Source of the DNA: Megalopta genalis
Lineage: Eukaryota; Arthropoda; Insecta; Hymenoptera; Halictidae
Length of the DNA stretch: 64,000 bases
Assembly: GCF_051020955.1 (NCBI RefSeq)
Contig: NC_135016.1
Span: forward strand, 16,412,501 to 16,476,500
Reading direction: 5' to 3'
Shown here: one piece after another, positions 24,401-36,900 of the stretch
Layout of the letters: every line of letters starts with the position of its first letter
Position numbering within the stretch: position 1 is the stretch's first letter
Position numbers and translations under genes: made by a program
The notes under the pieces: generated by a model
What the model was told of the DNA's origin: nothing
Seen by the model: the letters and a program-made list of their open reading frames with translations, nothing else
Databases searched by the model: none

Positions 24401-24949
24401 ACGCGCGTCGAAGATTTTCAACAGCACATGCCTATAATAACTACCCTAGGAAATCCGTCGATGAAGAGTCGTCACTGGGAGCAAGTTTCGGAAATCGTTG
24501 GTTTTCCGATAAAGGTCGATCAGTCGATGACGCTGGCCAAGGTAAGAGTTCGCGTCTCGTCTCGTTTCCGGGTTCGACGGCGCGATTTCCACGAGAAAAC
24601 GTACACGGATGTTCTCGTCGTTGGCCACAGATTCTCGACTACGGCTTGTTGGATTACGTGTCGAAGTTCGAAGGAATAGCGGAAGCGTCCACGAAGGAAG
24701 GCAGCTTGGAGAAAGCCCTTCTACGAATGCATCAAGATTGGGAAGACGTCGCGTTCACGGTGAACCCGTATCGAGATACCGGTACATACGTGATCGCTAG
24801 CGTCGACGATATACAATTGCTTCTGGACGATCACTTGACCAAAGCTCAAACCATGAAAAATTCCCTTTACATTCGACCGTTCGAAAAGGAGACGCTGTAA
24901 GTATATCCGCCCGTTCTTCCGTTTCTCTCCTCCCCTCTCCTCTCTTTCT

Positions 24950-24987
<38 letters not shown>

Positions 24988-27900
24988 TATTCGTTCTTAT
25001 TCCTTCTTATTCTCGCGCGTTCGTTTCTATTTTTCGCCGATCGACTCTTCGTCGCGACCCTGCAGAGAATGGGAGTCCAAATTACTTTTGCTGCTGGACG
25101 TTATGGATTATTGGCTACAGGTCCAGGCGACGTGGATGTATCTCGAACCGATATTCTCGTCGGCCGACATTCAGAAACAAATGCCGGAAGAAGGTCGCCG
25201 ATTCAGCGCCGTCGACAAAGTACGTGTCTCTCGTTTCCGTCGTCGGTCGCGTCTCACGTCGATTCGTCGAATCTCCGGTTCGCGCGCGTCGCGAACGATA
25301 TCGGACAACGACCGTGCAACCTAACCTATCTCCGTGTAACCGTACAGATCTGGAGAGAAATTATGCAGCTAGTGTCGGCCGATCCTCGAGCGATGTCGGT
25401 GATCGGAATAGATAAGATGCTCGAACGTTTGAAGAAGTGCACCAACTTGCTCGATCTGATACAAAAGGGATTGGCCGCGTACCTGGAGAAGAAGAGGTTG
25501 TACTTCCCACGATTCTTCTTCTTATCGAACGACGAACTTTTAGAAATATTGTCGGAAACGAAAGATCCCACGAGGTAAGAATTTTGATGTTCGAGCGAGA
25601 ATTCGTTCGCAACCTCGGCCCGGCTATTTTTTCTCGACTTTCGTTTCGATCGCGTTACAGAGTGCAACCGCATTTGAAGAAATGTTTCGAAGGTATCGCG
25701 CGACTGAGTTTCACTTTCGACATGGACGTTACCGCGATGAAATCGTCCGAGGGAGAGGAAATTATTCTCGAGAAGATCGTTTCGACCGAAGCGGCTCGAG
25801 GTCAGGTGGAAATATGGTTGCTCGAGCTTGAAATTTCTATGAAAACGAGCGTCAGAGCACAGGTGAACTCGATTTTTTCCATATTCCGACGTAGATTCTA
25901 GCGTCGTTCGCCGACTATCAATTTTTGTCTCCTCCATCCGAGCGAGCTGTAAGTAAGAAAGCATCGAATTCGCGCGTCGCAGGTGATCAACGCCAAGGAC
26001 GGGTATTCGAAAGAAGTTCGATCGCGATGGGCCCTGCGCTGGCCCGGACAGACCATCCTGTGCGTCAGCAAACTTTATTGGACCGCCGACGTAACGAAGG
26101 CGCTCTCGCAATCTTCGACCAGCTTGGGAAATTACGTCGACGTCTGTACGCGCGAGTTGCACGAAATCGTGGACCTGGTCCGTCGCAAGCTATCGGTACA
26201 GAATCGCACAACTTTAGGTACGCAACAACTTACGCGAGCGACGGATAAAGAGACGTCGAGTCGCATTTCCTTGTTTCCTCGTGTCGCAGAAGCGCTGGTT
26301 ACGTTGGACGTTCACGGCCGAGACCTGGTGAGCTCGTTGTCCGAGCAACGCGTCGACGATCCAACGAGTTTCGCGTGGTTGGCTCAGCTGCGATATTATT
26401 GGACGGTAAAGCGAGAAATCGTTGCGCCAGAAGAACCCGCCGCTAAATTCGAGATTCGAATTTAAACCCGCGTTTCGTTGCTCCGCAGGAGGAAAACTTG
26501 TACGCGACCATGATCAATACGTCGCTGAGATACGCGTACGAATATTTGGGCAACACGTCGAGGCTCGTGATAACGCCGCTAACCGACAGATGCTACAGAA
26601 CCTTGTTCGGCGCGTTGAGTTTAAACCTCGGCGGGGCGCCCGAGGGTCCCGCCGGAACCGGTAAAACCGAGACCACCAAGGATTTGGCGAAAGCCGTGGC
26701 CAAGCAGTGCGTCGTCTTCAATTGCTCCGACGGTCTCGATTACATCGCGTTGGGCAAGTTCTTCAAGGTGCCAAATATTTCCCGTCCCTGGCACCGCGTC
26801 CCCGTTTCCGCTTCCAATATTTCAATTTCAACTTCAACTTCGTTTACCATTTATTTAGCTTCGATCGTAACGAGAACGAAATTGTTAGGGACTGGCGAGC
26901 TCGGGAGCATGGTCCTGCTTCGACGAATTCAATCGTATCGATCTGGAAGTATTGTCGGTCGTGGCCCAGCAAATCCTTACGATCCAGCGAGCCATCAACA
27001 GCGGGAACGAATCGCTTCTGTTCGAAGGCACCGAGATCAAGTTGGACCCCACGTGTGCCGTATTCATCACGATGAATCCTGGTTACGCTGGCAGAAGCGA
27101 ACTTCCGGATAACTTGAAGGCGTTGTTTCGACCGGTTGCTATGATGGTCGGTGAAACGCGACCGTTGCGTCGATACAGCCGGTCGGAGTTGGAAGAATCT
27201 GGATAAACTACGACGGCGTACGGACGGGGTACGCCGGGGTACGCCGGGGTACGGGAGAAATGGAACATTTTTTTCGTTAGTTTCATTAGCTAGCATCGTC
27301 CAGCTTCGTCCGGCATCGTCCAACTTGGTCCAACTTCGTCCAACTTCGCCGGTTAAAAATTACGGATAAATTAGTGAAATTGGTTAAATCGATGAAATTA
27401 GGTTAAACGGGGTCGTTACTACGACGATACCGGATAACGCGATTTTTTTCAGGTTCCCGATTATGCTTTGATAGGCGAGAACACGCTCTACTCTTACGGG
27501 TTCTACAACGCACGGCCGCTGTCGGTGAAAATCGTAACCACGTATAGACTTTGTTCCGAACAATTGTCGAGCCAAAATCATTACGATTACGGAATGAGGG
27601 CGGTGAAATCGGTTCTCGTAGCGGCTGGCAATCTCAAGATCAAGTATCCCGACCAAGACGAGGAAATGATCGTGCTGCGCAGTATCAAAGACGTCAACTT
27701 GCCAAAATTCTTGACCGAAGATTTACCGCTGTTCAACGTACGTAATTAGTAGTTCGAGAAATTTCAACGTCCACGTGGCGCGAGCGAAGCGACGACGAGA
27801 ATCTTTGCCAACGCGATCGATTCTATTTCGTTTCCGTTTCCGTTTCCGTTTCCGTTTCCGTTTCCACAGGGCATAATGTCCGATCTTTTTCCCGGCGTTG

Positions 27901-30900
27901 TCCTCCCGGAGTCGGACTACACCGATTTGAACGCCTGCGCTCGGGATGCCTGCGCGGCATCGAATCTCCTATGCACGCCCGTCTTCTTGGAGAAGATCCA
28001 ACAGATATACGAAATGATGATCGTCAGGCACGGATTCATGATCGTCGGGCTGGCGTTCGGAGGAAAAACTTCGGCCTACAAAGTTCTGGCGGAGGCGTTG
28101 AAGCTGTGCGAAGAGCGAGTAGGTTTCCCATCGTTCGTTCCCAGCGTATCCAACACGATTCGGATCGATCGGTCGTTTCGCAGAACCTGATGAACGAGCG
28201 CCGGGTGGATACGTTCGTGATCAATCCAAAAGCCGTAACGTTGGGTCAACTGTACGGGCAATTCGACCCAATTTCTCACGAATGGACCGACGGTGTTCTG
28301 GCCATCGGTTATCGCGCTTTCGCCACCTCGACCACCGAGGATCGCAAGTGGTTGATCTTCGACGGTCCCATCGACGCGATATGGATCGAAAGCATGAACA
28401 CGGTGCTCGACGACAACAAGAAGCTTTGCTTGATGAGCGGGGAGATCGTTCAATTGGCTCCGTCCACCAATCTGATATTCGAAACGATGGACTTGGAGGT
28501 GGCCTCGCCAGCCACCGTCTCCCGATGCGGTACGACGCTTTCTCTCTCTCTCTCTCTCCCTCTCTTTATACTTGTTCGACTCGACGATATATGTATCCGG
28601 TCCAGGCATGATCTACATGGAACCGGGAGCGTTGGGCTGGGAGCCGTTTCTACGATCGTGGATAGCCAGCGCTCCGCCGGTGATGGACGAATGGTTCAAA
28701 AACTTTCTATACCGATCGCTTTTCCGAAGATTTTGCGATCCCATCCTCCATTGGTTGCGACACAGCGACGTTCAGGTTATTTAATCTTTCGAACGATTTC
28801 TTCGTTTCTCCGAACAACACGTTCCTTACGTTTTCCAAAGCCTCGATCGTATCTCCGTTTTCCAACAGGAAATATGCCCGATGCCGAACGCGAATCTCGT
28901 GCGTAGCCTAACCTACTTGATGGATTGTTTCATCGACGAATACCGAGACGAGAAAGTAGCCAAGGACATGGACGAACTGAATCTTCGAGCCCAAGTCGAG
29001 GTCGAATCGCGTCGCATCGTCGTCGCGATCAGCGATCAGCGACACCGTCGAACACCTAAATAATCTCGAAACGTTTCCAGGGCTCGTTTTTCTTCTCCTG
29101 TATCTGGGCTCTGGGAGGAACGATGGCGGGAAAGCACAGAGAATCGTTCAGCGTTCTTTTCCGTGGTTTCCTCGAGAAAGACTTCCCCTCGAACCTGATG
29201 GAAACGTTTGGATTGACGAAACCGATAGAGCCTCCTTCGAAGCCGTACATATTCGTGATGCCACGGGACGGACTGGTGTTCGATTACAGGTTCATCAAAG
29301 AGGTAGGGAAATACGTTCGACGGCAGCGGTAGCGCGGCGGTGGTAACGGTAGCGAGGAGAAATCGCGTTCGTTTCAGGGTAAGGGAAGATGGAGATTGTG
29401 GGCCGACGAATTATTGGACGGACCGGCGATTCCACGCGACATTCCCGTGAACCAGATAATAGTGCCGACGGTGGAAACTGTACGATACACGGCTTTGTTC
29501 CGAATGTTGGTGGAGAAACGGAAACCGGTGTTGTTCGTAGGTCCGACCGGGACGGGAAAGTCCGTCTACGTGATCGACTTTCTGCTGAAAAAGAACAATC
29601 CCGCGGTGAACAAGCCGCTGATCGTAAACTTCTCCGCGCAAACTACGACGAACCAGACCCAAGACGCCATCATGGGAAAGCTCGATAGGAGGAGAAAAGG
29701 CGTTTACGGCGCACCGATAGGTAAACGTTGGATCGTGTTCGTCGACGATCTTTCGATGCCCGCGACGGAAGTTTACGGCGCGCAGCCTCCCATCGAGCTG
29801 CTGCGGCAGTGGCTGGACCAGGGGGAGTGGTATATCGAACATTTCATTCTAGACCAGAGAATTCTACGGCGATTCTGGCGGTAAGACCGACGCGAGTATC
29901 TTCGAATTCGTTGCAGGTACGACAGACGCGACAGAACGATGATCAAACTGATCGACGTTCAGCTGATGTGCGCCATGGCTCCGCCGGTCCAAGGCGGGAA
30001 GGACGTTACGCCTCGATTCAAGCGGCATTTCGTCGTTTTAACGATATCGGAATTCGAGGACAACGTAATGACGATGATATTTAGCAAGATCGTTCTCTGG
30101 CATCTCGACACGAGGTGCGTCGTGTCGCTCGCTCCGCTCGGCTGCTTTCGAACTTCGACCCCCTTCGCGCGAACCTTTACGATCCTTCTCGCCTATTTCA
30201 GGGGTTTCAGCAAGGAATTCGATCCGTGCATCGAGGAAATTGTCCTGGCCACTTTGGACGTGTACAAGCAAAGCGTTTCCAATCTGTTGCCGACGCCCAT
30301 GAAGTCTCATTACGTGTTCAATCTTCGAGATTTTTCCAGAGTGATACAGGTCCGTGGGTAGAAATTAGTCGAGCGCGATTAATTTTTCGTCGCTCGGATC
30401 CGCCGATCGGCGATGCGAAGCGATGCGTTCGTTCGTTCTTACAATTAGGGCGTACTGCTGTCCGTTCCCGAAACGATGCCAACTTTAACCAGCATGAGAA
30501 GGCTCTGGGTTCACGAAGTGCTTCGAGTGTTCGGAGATCGATTGATCGATCGGGAAGATCTGTCTTGGCTGGTGGAACGGATACGGGTTACCTTGAAGAA
30601 CCGTATGGACGTGGTTATGGAAGAATTGTTCGAGGACCTGCTCGGACCCTCGAAAGAGGTAGGTTGTCGAGGAGGATGGGCGCGAGGCGAGCTCGACTAA
30701 CGCCGTTTCGGCATTTCGCAGGACGCCGGCTCGAACGTTACCGAGGCGGAACTTCGTAATTTGGTGTTCTGCGATTTCGCGGACGCGAAAATGGATGCTC
30801 GACTCTACCAGGAGGTTCCCGATCTCGAGCAATTGCGAGAAACGGTGGAAACTTACTTGAGCGAGTACAACTCCATGAGCAGGAAACCCATGAATTTGGT

Positions 30901-33900
30901 TTTGTTTCGGTTGGTACGACGGCGTAGCGAGAAACGCGCCGATTTCGAATCGGATTTCGTTCGATTCGATCGAACGTTCTCATCGTTTTCAACTTTTTCA
31001 TGGCGTTCGCGGTGCTCGCGTTAGATTCGCGATCGAGCATCTGTCTCGTATCTCTCGTATCATCAAGCAACCGCGAACTCACGCTCTTCTCGTGGGAGTC
31101 GGAGGTTCGGGAAGACAGTCGCTGACCAGACTGGCGTCTCACATAAGCGACTACGACGTCTTTCAAGTCGAAGTCGGTCAACAGTACGGAACCGCCGCGT
31201 GGCACGAAGACGTCAAAGGAATCTTGAGACGCGTCGCTGGTACCGAGCTGCACTCGACCTTCGTCTTTACGGACGCTCAGATCAAGGAGGAGAGCTTTTT
31301 GGAGGATATCAGCAACATGCTAAATTCCGGCGAGGTAAATAACCCCAGAGGTTGAATCACGACTCTCTTCCTTTTTTCATTTTCTCCTCGCGCATTCGTA
31401 ATACGCGAATCCGTTTAGATACCGAACCTATTCGTGGCCGACGAACTGGCAGAGATATGCGAGCAGATGAAGCAAATAGACAGACAACGGGATCGATCCG
31501 TGCAGACGGACGGTAACGCGGTGGCTTTGTTCAATCTGTTCGTTCAGATAGTTCGCGATCAGCTTCACATCGTGGTGGTAATGTCTCCGATCGGCAACAG
31601 TTTTCGAAATCGAATGAGAAAATTTCCAGCATTGGTCAATTGTTGCACCATCGACTGGCTCCAGGTACGAACTTGGAAATACGAACTCTCTAGATTCTAG
31701 AATCTCGACTCTCGACTCTCGACTCTCGACTCTCGACTCGATTCGCAGCCGTGGCCGGAGGACGCTCTGCTGGCGGTGGCGACCAGATTCCTATCGGCCA
31801 TCGACTTGACGGATCGCGAACGAATCGCTGGAATCGACATGTGTCAATACTTTCACGTGTCCACGGAGGTCCTGAGCTCGGAATTTCTCGCTCGATCGAA
31901 CAGACGCGTTTACGTCACCCCGACGTCCTATCTCGAAATGATAAACACGTTCAAAGATTTGCTGGAAAAGAAGCGCGCGTAAGTAATTCTCGAATCTACG
32001 CCGTTTAAGCCGAACGCGATCCACGCGAGCGCGTCCACGTGGACGCGATCGATCGTGATCCGTTTCCTCTCGAAAACGACTCGTGGAGAACTGGAGACTC
32101 GAAACTTGAAACTCGTAACGATACGCAGGGCAATAACCACGGCGAAAACTCGATACGAGGGTGGCTTGAATCAGTTGGACGAGACGCAACGTCAAGTTGC
32201 AACGATGCAGGAGACCCTGAGATCGTTGCAACCGCAATTGATAATCGCGACGCAAGACGTTCAGAAAATGCTGCTCGACGTGGACAAGGAAAGACAAGAG
32301 GTGGCAGACTTTGAAAGCATCGTAAAAGTCGACGAGGCCTCGGCTCAGGTTAATAGAAAATCGATCGGAAAATCGATTGGAACACGATCGCCCTTTCGAA
32401 TTTCTCCGAGTTCGAGTTCCTTCGTTTACCAGCGGTGCTTGAAAACTTGCAGGTTTACGCGAGCGAAGCGGCTGCGATCAAAGCCGAGTGCGACGCCGAT
32501 TTGGCCGAAGCGATGCCGATTTTAAAACGCGCCGAAGCGGCCTTGGGCACGTTGACGACGGCCGACATAGCCGTGGTCAGAGCGATGAAACAACCGCCGT
32601 ACGGAGTCAAGCTGGTCGTCGAGACCGTTTGCGTTCTAAAGGTGTTGTCGTTCGCGTTCGCGTTCGCGTTCTCGTTCTCGTTCTCGTTCTCGTTCCTCCT
32701 TCTCCCTTTCGCGTTTCCGCGCGAATAATTTGCACATTTTTCTGTTTCCATCTTCGATCGGCGCGCAGCAAGTGAAGCCGATGAGAGTTCAACAAGCCGA
32801 CGGTACGCAGATCGACGACTATTGGAAGGCGGCGCTGCGAATGTTGAGCGATCTAAAGTTTCTCGATTCGTTGCTGAATTTCGACAAGGACAACATCCCG
32901 GACAGCGTGATCGAGAAAATTCGTAAGCAATACCTGACCAATCCGGACTTTGATCCCGAGAAGGTGAAGAAGGTGTCGACGGCGTGCGAGGGTCTGTGCC
33001 GATGGGTGTACGCGATGTCGGAATACGACAAAGTATCGAAGGTGGTCGCCCCGAAGAGGAAGGCCCTCGCGGAAGCTCAACGGGTTTACGACAGCGCTAC
33101 GAGCGCTCTGCAAGAAAAACGAGAACAGCTGTTCCAAGTGCAGGTTCGTTCGTCGAGCTTCCGAGAGACGTCCCGGAGAATATTCTGGAAACCGTTCGCG
33201 AACTCGATTCTCGATTCTCGTTTCGTTGCGTAGGAAAGGTTGAGGGTATTGGAAGAGCTTTTGGAACAACGGAGGGCGGCTTTCCAAGCCATGTCCGACA
33301 AAGTGGCCGACTGCGAAACCAAATTGAAACGCGCCGAAGATTTGATCGGAGGTTTGGGCGGTGAATACGCCCGTTGGTCGGAAACTGCGCGCACTTTGGG
33401 CGAGAGGTAGCTCCCGTTGTCTTGTTCGCGGCGTTCGCGCCATCGAACGTTCGCTTCTATGATTCTCCTATCTCTGTACGATTATACGTATGCGATTCGA
33501 TGATATTCGAATACTCGATACAGATACGGCCGTTTGACGGGCGACGTCGTCGTCGCGTCGGGCGTGGTGGCGTACATGGGGCCTTTCACGATGACGTTTC
33601 GCATCCGACAGATCGCTGCATGGATCAAACGTTGCACCGACTTGGAAGTGATTTGCAGTCAGGACTTTCAGTTGCGGGACATTCTGGGAGATCCGGTCTT
33701 GATAAGATCTTGGAACATTTTCGGTTTACCGAGCGACGCGTTTTCCATCGACAATGCTATCATCGTGAGGTAAGTTTTCCGAAATGGTTCTCTCTCGTTG
33801 CTTGCCTCGCGTCTGTCCCGAGTCCTCTCGACTCGTCGTATTCGTCTATCCTTATTCGCGAATGCATTTTATTCTCAGAAACGCGAGAAGATTTCCGTTG

Positions 33901-36900
33901 ATCATAGACCCTCAGGGACAGGCCAACAGATGGATCAAAAACATGGAGAGACAGAACAATTTAAACGTTATCCGACCGAGCCAACCCGATTACGGTCGAG
34001 TATTGGAGAACGCGTTGCAGTTTGGTCAGCCGGTGCTCTTGGAACACGTCGGCGAAGAAATAGACGCCGTTCTCGAACCGGTTCTACTCAGAGAAACGTT
34101 CAAACAGGCCGGAGCGATTTGTATAAAATTTGGCGACGCGATCGTTGAATATAATTTCGATTTTAGGTAAGTACGCGTATCTCTGCGTACGATGGCCGAG
34201 AAACGACGGACGGACAAACGGTGGACGATAGTGTCTATCTTGGAAACGACGAATTTGTTTTTGAAAGAAAAATCGCGTTCTCGTTGGTTCGTTCGCAGAT
34301 TGTACATCACCACTAGATTACGAAACCCGCATTACCTACCGGAGATCGCGGTGAAAGTTACGCTATTGAACTTCATGATAACGACGACCGGATTGGAGGA
34401 TCAATTGTTGGGTATCGTTGTGGCGAAAGAACGACCGGATTTGGAATCGGAAAAAAATGCCTTGATCGTGCAGGGAGCCGCGAACAAAAGGTTCGTCCGA
34501 TAAGTTTAATTCCGTTTAATATCGTTGCTGTCGAAACTCGAAACGTGAAACTCGTCGTTCGGCGATGTAATTTAGACTTTTGCAAGAAACCGAGGATAAG
34601 ATCCTGGAAATACTATCGATAGCCGAAGGAAACGTATTGGAGGACGAAGAAGCTATCGAAATTTTAACGTCGTCCAAGAATTTGAGCGACGACATTCAAG
34701 CGAAGCAGGCAGCGGCCGAGCAAACGGAGATTTCGATCGATGCTGCCAGATTGCAGTACACGGCCATCGCGGTACACTCGACCGTACTCTTTTTCACCAC
34801 CGGTACGCCGTCGTATATCATTTTTATTCACCTTTTCTATCGCATCGCGTACTTGCGCGTACCGCGCACCGTTTCGTTCGGTGCGCGGTGCGCGGTGCAC
34901 GATGCGATGTCCGATCGGAACACGGTATACATGTACATGTACGATACAACGTGTCGCGTATCGTCGCGAAGGTATGCTGGCAAACGTGGATCCGATGTAC
35001 CAATACTCGTTGCCGTGGTTCGTGAATTTGTACGAGACGGCCATCGATAACACGGAACCGGCTGAAACGGTCGAGCAACGAATTTTGGATCTGATCAAGC
35101 ACTTCACCTTCTCCCTTTACGCGAACGTTTGCCGATCTCTGTTCGAAAAGGACAAGCTACTGTTCTCCTTGTTATTGACGATCAACTTGATCGAACAACT
35201 CGGCAAGTTGTCCTCGTCGCAATGGATGTTTCTTCTGACCGGCGGAATCGGTATCGACAATCCGCACGCGAACCCAACGACGTGGCTACCTACCAAACAA
35301 TGGAACCAACTGTGCAATCTCGACGCGGTAGACGGTTTTGTGGTACGTATTTCGTGTTCGGAGATTCAGCTTCGGAGATCGCTGCCAAAGGCGACGATGA
35401 TCGAATTTTTCATTTCGAACGTTGCTCGACCAGGGGATTCGAACGCGTTTCACGGCCAACGCGGGGCAATGGAAAGGATTGTTCGATTCGAAAGAGCCGC
35501 AAAACAGCCCGATACCTCAGCCGTACGACAACTTGAATTCGTTCGAGAGACTGTTGGTGCTGAGATGCGTTCGTCCGGACAAAATTGTTTCAGCGATTCG
35601 AATCTTCGTCGAAGGTACGGGTCCGCGTTTAAATCTTAATCTTTGATCTTCCAAGAACGACCGAACGTCGTTCGATGATGCAGCATGGTATGGCACGGTA
35701 CGGTACGGTACGATCGAATCGAATGTTTCAGCGGAACTGGGTTCGCAGTTCGTCGATCCGCCGCCGTTCGATCTCGCTTCGTCTTACGCCGATTCGAACA
35801 GCTGTATTCCGTTGGTGTTCGTGTTGACGCCTGGAACGGATCCTGCACAGTTGTTGCTCGCGTTCGCGGACGAGCAAGGATACTCGGCGAGTCGGCTGTT
35901 TTATCTTTCTCTCGGGCAAGGCGAGTACACGGCAGAGGGTCCGTAGATTCGCGATTTCGTTCAACCTCGACTCGAACTCGAGCGTGTTCGACAGGTCAAG
36001 GTCCTATCGCCGAGGAGACGATTCAGAAAGCTGTGACGGTCGGCAACTGGGTGGTTCTTCAAAACTGTCATCTGGCCGTCAGCTGGATGTCCACTTTGGA
36101 GAAGATCTGCGAGGGCTTGATGCCCGACACGATTCACCCGGAATTCCGACTATGGCTGACCAGCTATCCCTCCGAGCACTTCCCTTCCTCCGTTTTGGAA
36201 AACAGCGTCAAGATGACGAACGAACCACCGAAAGGCCTTCGAGCGAACATCCTCGGATCTTATGCGAACGATCCGCTGAGCGATCCCGACTTTTTCGAAT
36301 CCTGTTCTCAGCCCGAATACTTTAAAAAGCTCCTCTACTCGTTGTGCTTTTTCCACGCTGTCGTGCAGGAAAGACGGAAATTCGGCCCCATCGGCTGGAA
36401 CATCATGTACGAGTTCAACGAGACCGACCTACGGATCAGCGTTTTGCAGTTGCATCTATTCCTGAACGAATTCGCGGACGTCAGATTCGACGCGATCAAA
36501 TATTTAACCGGCGAATGCAATTACGGCGGCAGAGTGACCGACGAGTGGGATCGTAGAACTCTCAACACCATCCTGTCGAAATTTTATCGCGAGTGAGCTC
36601 GTTTCGGTCTCTTTTTTCGTTCTCCGTGCTCTCTACCCTCTACACGCCTTCCCCGCGTCGCCATCTTTCCGTTCGTTTCCCTGATCCGCTCCTCTAATCG
36701 GTTCGATCGTCTTTCAGAGAGTTACTCGCCGACGAGACTTACTACTTCGACGAGAGCTCGACCATATACTACTGTCCAACCGTCCGAGAACACGAAGCAT
36801 TCGTCGAATACACGAAAAACTTGCCTCTGATCGTTGAACCGAGCGTTTTCGGTATGAACGAAAACGCCGACATTATCAAAGATCAACAGGAAACGAGTAC

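Noticed and set aside
29830..29887. Later donor GTAAGA at 29881 for the AAA3 exon of the dynein
   Set aside because: Using it inserts a non-conserved stretch; the donor at 29830 restores EWYDRRDRTMIKL, as in other DNAH proteins.
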